DNA of 16,044 bases from JAYQPD01 sp046050105 (lineage in GTDB: Bacteria > Patescibacteriota > Minisyncoccia > Phycocordibacterales > UBA918): the NCBI GenBank assembly GCA_046050105.1, contig JBJOQE010000066.1, positions 1 to 16,044 on the forward strand, written 5' to 3'. Shown here piece after piece: positions 14,941 to 16,044 of this stretch (position 1 is its first letter; the number at the start of each line of letters is the position of its first letter). The translations under genes were made by a program, and so were the position numbers. A model generated the notes under the pieces. That model searched no databases. It had not been told where the DNA came from and saw only the letters and a list, made by a program, of their open reading frames with translations.

Positions 14941-15510
14941 TTACTCCTGGTCTGCACCAGATACGAGTATATTGTTGCCACCACCCCGAGTGTCACTTCC
15001 CTGTCGGCGGCCAATAAGAAAAGTGCCAGGATCATTATCCATATCCACAAATTCATCAGCAGCTTCTTTTAGGCGGGCAGAGGCAGAGCGGCCAAAAGCG
15101 ATAATTTCTACCTGGCATCCTTGTGCCTTGATATATTCTACAAGCGGGACGAAGTCGCCATCGCCAGTGGCGAGTATCACCGCATCTAGTTTTGATGCCA
15201 TTTTGATGGCATCAATAGCAAGACCCACGTCCCAATCGGCTTTTTTAGCACCACCAAAGAATATCTGGAGTTCCTTGGTCTTTGTCTCGATGCCCACTTT
15301 GGCGAGGGCATCAAAAAAAGCTTGCTCTTCTCCACTTTCGGTGGTGACGACGTATGCGACAGCGCGCACGAGCTTGCGTGGACCCACTGCTTGGTTGAGT
15401 ACTTCACCAAAGTTTACCTTGGATTTGTGAATGTTTTTTGCACTGTGGTAGAGGTTTTGTGTATCGATAAATACTGCAACGCGTTGGTCGATGTGTTTGA
15501 TGATGGCCAT
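14941..15510 (-). CDS. NYN-domain (LabA/DUF88, PIN-like) putative nuclease
   Basis: 189 residues. The NYN fold is a PIN-like Mg-dependent ribonuclease domain. The acidic active-site set is visible: D16 in VFIDTQNLY (13-21), D94 and D100 in ADWDVGLAIDA (91-101), and D117/D119 in ATGDGDFVPLV (114-124). This is a LabA-like single-domain form; the last 35 residues are Gly/Asp-rich and probably disordered. Family members act on RNA, often tRNA or mRNA; the substrate here is unknown. The ATG at 15510 has no Shine-Dalgarno. It lies between rpsO and pnp, leads a three-gene unit that ends in an intrinsic terminator, and sits in an RNA-metabolism neighbourhood. No promoter is clear in the 70 bases upstream. 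Confidence 0.9.
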   Translation of the reverse strand: MAIIKHIDQRVAVFIDTQNLYHSAKNIHKSKVNFGEVLNQAVGPRKLVRAVAYVVTTESGEEQAFFDALAKVGIETKTKELQIFFGGAKKADWDVGLAIDAIKMASKLDAVILATGDGDFVPLVEYIKAQGCQVEIIAFGRSASARLKEAADEFVDMDNDPGTFLIGRRQGSDTRGGGNNILVSGADQE

Positions 15511-15581
15511 AAAAAGAGTTTACAACGTATTAAAATGTCGGCAGGGCTTACTTTTGAAACCGCACTCGGTAGCAATAGTGT

Positions 15582-15614
15582 AACACGGCCCGTCTCTCAG
15601 AGACGGGCCGTGTT
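15582..15614. other. Perfect 16-bp GC-rich hairpin after rpsO
   Basis: AACACGGCCCGTCTCT (15582-15597) is followed by C and then its exact reverse complement (15599-15614). It starts 7 bp after the rpsO stop on the minus strand. In the rpsO direction the stem is followed by ACACTATTG, not a T-run, so it is a poor classical terminator. It may be a 3'-end stabilising or processing hairpin, or a factor-dependent end. Two-base shrinkage at the apex is needed for a real loop, leaving about 14 pairs. Confidence 0.85.
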
Positions 15615-15621
15615 CGCGATG

Positions 15622-15888
15622 TTATTTCTTGAGTCCGAGCTTCTTCAGCACCGTAGCGTAGGCTTTGGTGTCGTTCTTCTCGAGGTACTTCAAGTGTTTG
15701 CGGCGGTCGGCAACCATCTGGAGGAGGCCACGACGAGAGTGGAAATCCTTTTTGTTCTTCCGGAGATGGGTTGAAAGCTCATCAATCTGCTTTGAGAGCA
15801 ATGCAACCTGCACTTCAGGAGAGCCACTGTCGGTATCGTGGCGCTTCACTTCTTTGATGGCGTTCGTTTTCTGTCGTTTCGAGAGCAT
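15622..15888 (-). CDS. rpsO: Small ribosomal subunit protein uS15
   Basis: 88 residues, one shorter than the E. coli protein. The sequence has the family signature GSPEVQVALLS (about 22-32), then HLRKNKKDFHSRRGLLQMV and RRKHLKYLEKND, which contact 16S rRNA helices 20-22. S15 is a primary binder of 16S rRNA and bridges the subunits. The ATG at 15888 gives the canonical N-terminus; a longer frame to 15954 would run through the promoter and is rejected. No Shine-Dalgarno is visible. It has its own promoter about 50 bp upstream and a strong hairpin after its stop. The rpsO-pnp order is as in many bacteria, with three genes between. Confidence 0.97.
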   Translation of the reverse strand: MLSKRQKTNAIKEVKRHDTDSGSPEVQVALLSKQIDELSTHLRKNKKDFHSRRGLLQMVADRRKHLKYLEKNDTKAYATVLKKLGLKK

Positions 15889-15913
15889 AGTGTAGTTTGT
15901 GTATAAATTTACG

Positions 15914-15930
15914 ATACCTAGCGAAGGTAT
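15914..15930 (-). promoter_or_regulatory. 5'-end hairpin of the rpsO leader
   Basis: ATACCT and AGGTAT form a perfect 6-bp stem around a 5-base loop, beginning at the expected transcription start (about 15928). The leader to the ATG at 15888 is about 40 bases. It may protect the 5' end or serve in S15 feedback, which uses leader structures in other bacteria; that is inference. Confidence 0.45.
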
Positions 15931-15934
15931 GTAG

Positions 15935-15963
15935 ATAGTACCACACATTGACATTTAATGCAA
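15935..15963 (-). promoter_or_regulatory. Sigma-70-type promoter of rpsO
   Basis: On the minus strand TTGCAT (complement of 15958-15963), a 17-base spacer and TACTAT (complement of 15935-15940) give a -35/-10 pair with 4 of 6 and 5 of 6 consensus matches at ideal spacing. Predicted start is near 15928. Confidence 0.7.
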
Positions 15964-16039
15964 GTGTGTTTTTGAGCATCGCGTTATGGTGTTTTTGTAG
16001 ACATGTGGCATGCTGTAGATGGATACGAAAGGAGAGTTT

Positions 16040-16044
16040 GTGAT
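16040..16044 (+). CDS. Probable start of next gene (only first codon in window)
   Basis: AAAGGAGAG (16028-16036) lies 5 bases (from the GGAG core) before a GTG at 16040-16042 on the plus strand. This is the only ribosome binding site of such quality on that strand here, and suggests a gene divergent from rpsO. The product is outside the window. No clear promoter was found at 15964-16027. Confidence 0.4.

Noticed and set aside
15889..15954. N-terminal extension of uS15 by 22 codons
   Set aside because: The stretch contains the transcription start and -10 of the rpsO promoter, and the family N-terminus matches the ATG at 15888.

Overview
The window looks like a chromosomal segment of a Candidate Phyla Radiation bacterium, most likely Parcubacteria (Patescibacteria), at roughly 50% GC. 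This rests on inference from several things: small, tightly packed genes; a TrbL/VirB6-like membrane protein with a secreted partner; a Pro-rich single-pass membrane protein of a type I associate with Parcubacteria; a compact UvrD/PcrA helicase; and few clear Shine-Dalgarno sequences. Coding is almost entirely on the minus strand. I found no tRNA, rRNA, IS element or CRISPR array.

Layout. (1) 1-6969, minus, read from right to left: a PcrA/UvrD-type helicase, the 16S rRNA dimethyltransferase RsmA, a membrane-anchored protein with an EF-hand-like calcium loop, a secreted protein, and a TrbL/VirB6-like polytopic protein that runs off the left edge. The gaps are 33 and 19 bp, then a 4-bp ATGA overlap, then 3 bp, so the last three genes at least form one transcription unit. 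(2) 6970-7259: a divergent intergenic region with a plus-strand promoter, a strong inverted repeat and an unresolved helicase start. (3) 7260-8357, plus: the only complete plus-strand gene, a LysM-LysM-M23 cell-wall peptidase, ending in a bidirectional terminator. (4) 8401-11975, minus: a Pro-rich membrane protein with a 96-bp tandem duplication, a TraR/DksA-type zinc-finger protein, and the ComM-like AAA+ protein, in one tight operon. (5) 12054-14219, minus: polynucleotide phosphorylase, with a leader that can fold in two mutually exclusive ways. (6) 14352-15510, minus: a NYN-domain nuclease-like protein, a small membrane protein, an overlapping 63-residue ORF with a strong ribosome binding site, and an intrinsic terminator. 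(7) 15622-15963, minus: rpsO with a good promoter and a perfect 16-bp hairpin after its stop. (8) A Shine-Dalgarno and GTG on the plus strand at the right edge probably start the next, divergent gene.

Themes. RNA metabolism is concentrated on the right: S15 and PNPase sit in the familiar rpsO-pnp order, but with a NYN protein and two small ORFs inserted between them. Envelope and DNA transfer are represented by the TrbL-like module, the M23 peptidase and ComM. The least explained parts are the three-gene TrbL/secreted/calcium-loop cassette, the NYN plus two small proteins cassette, and the structured leaders at 6970-7259 and 14220-14290.
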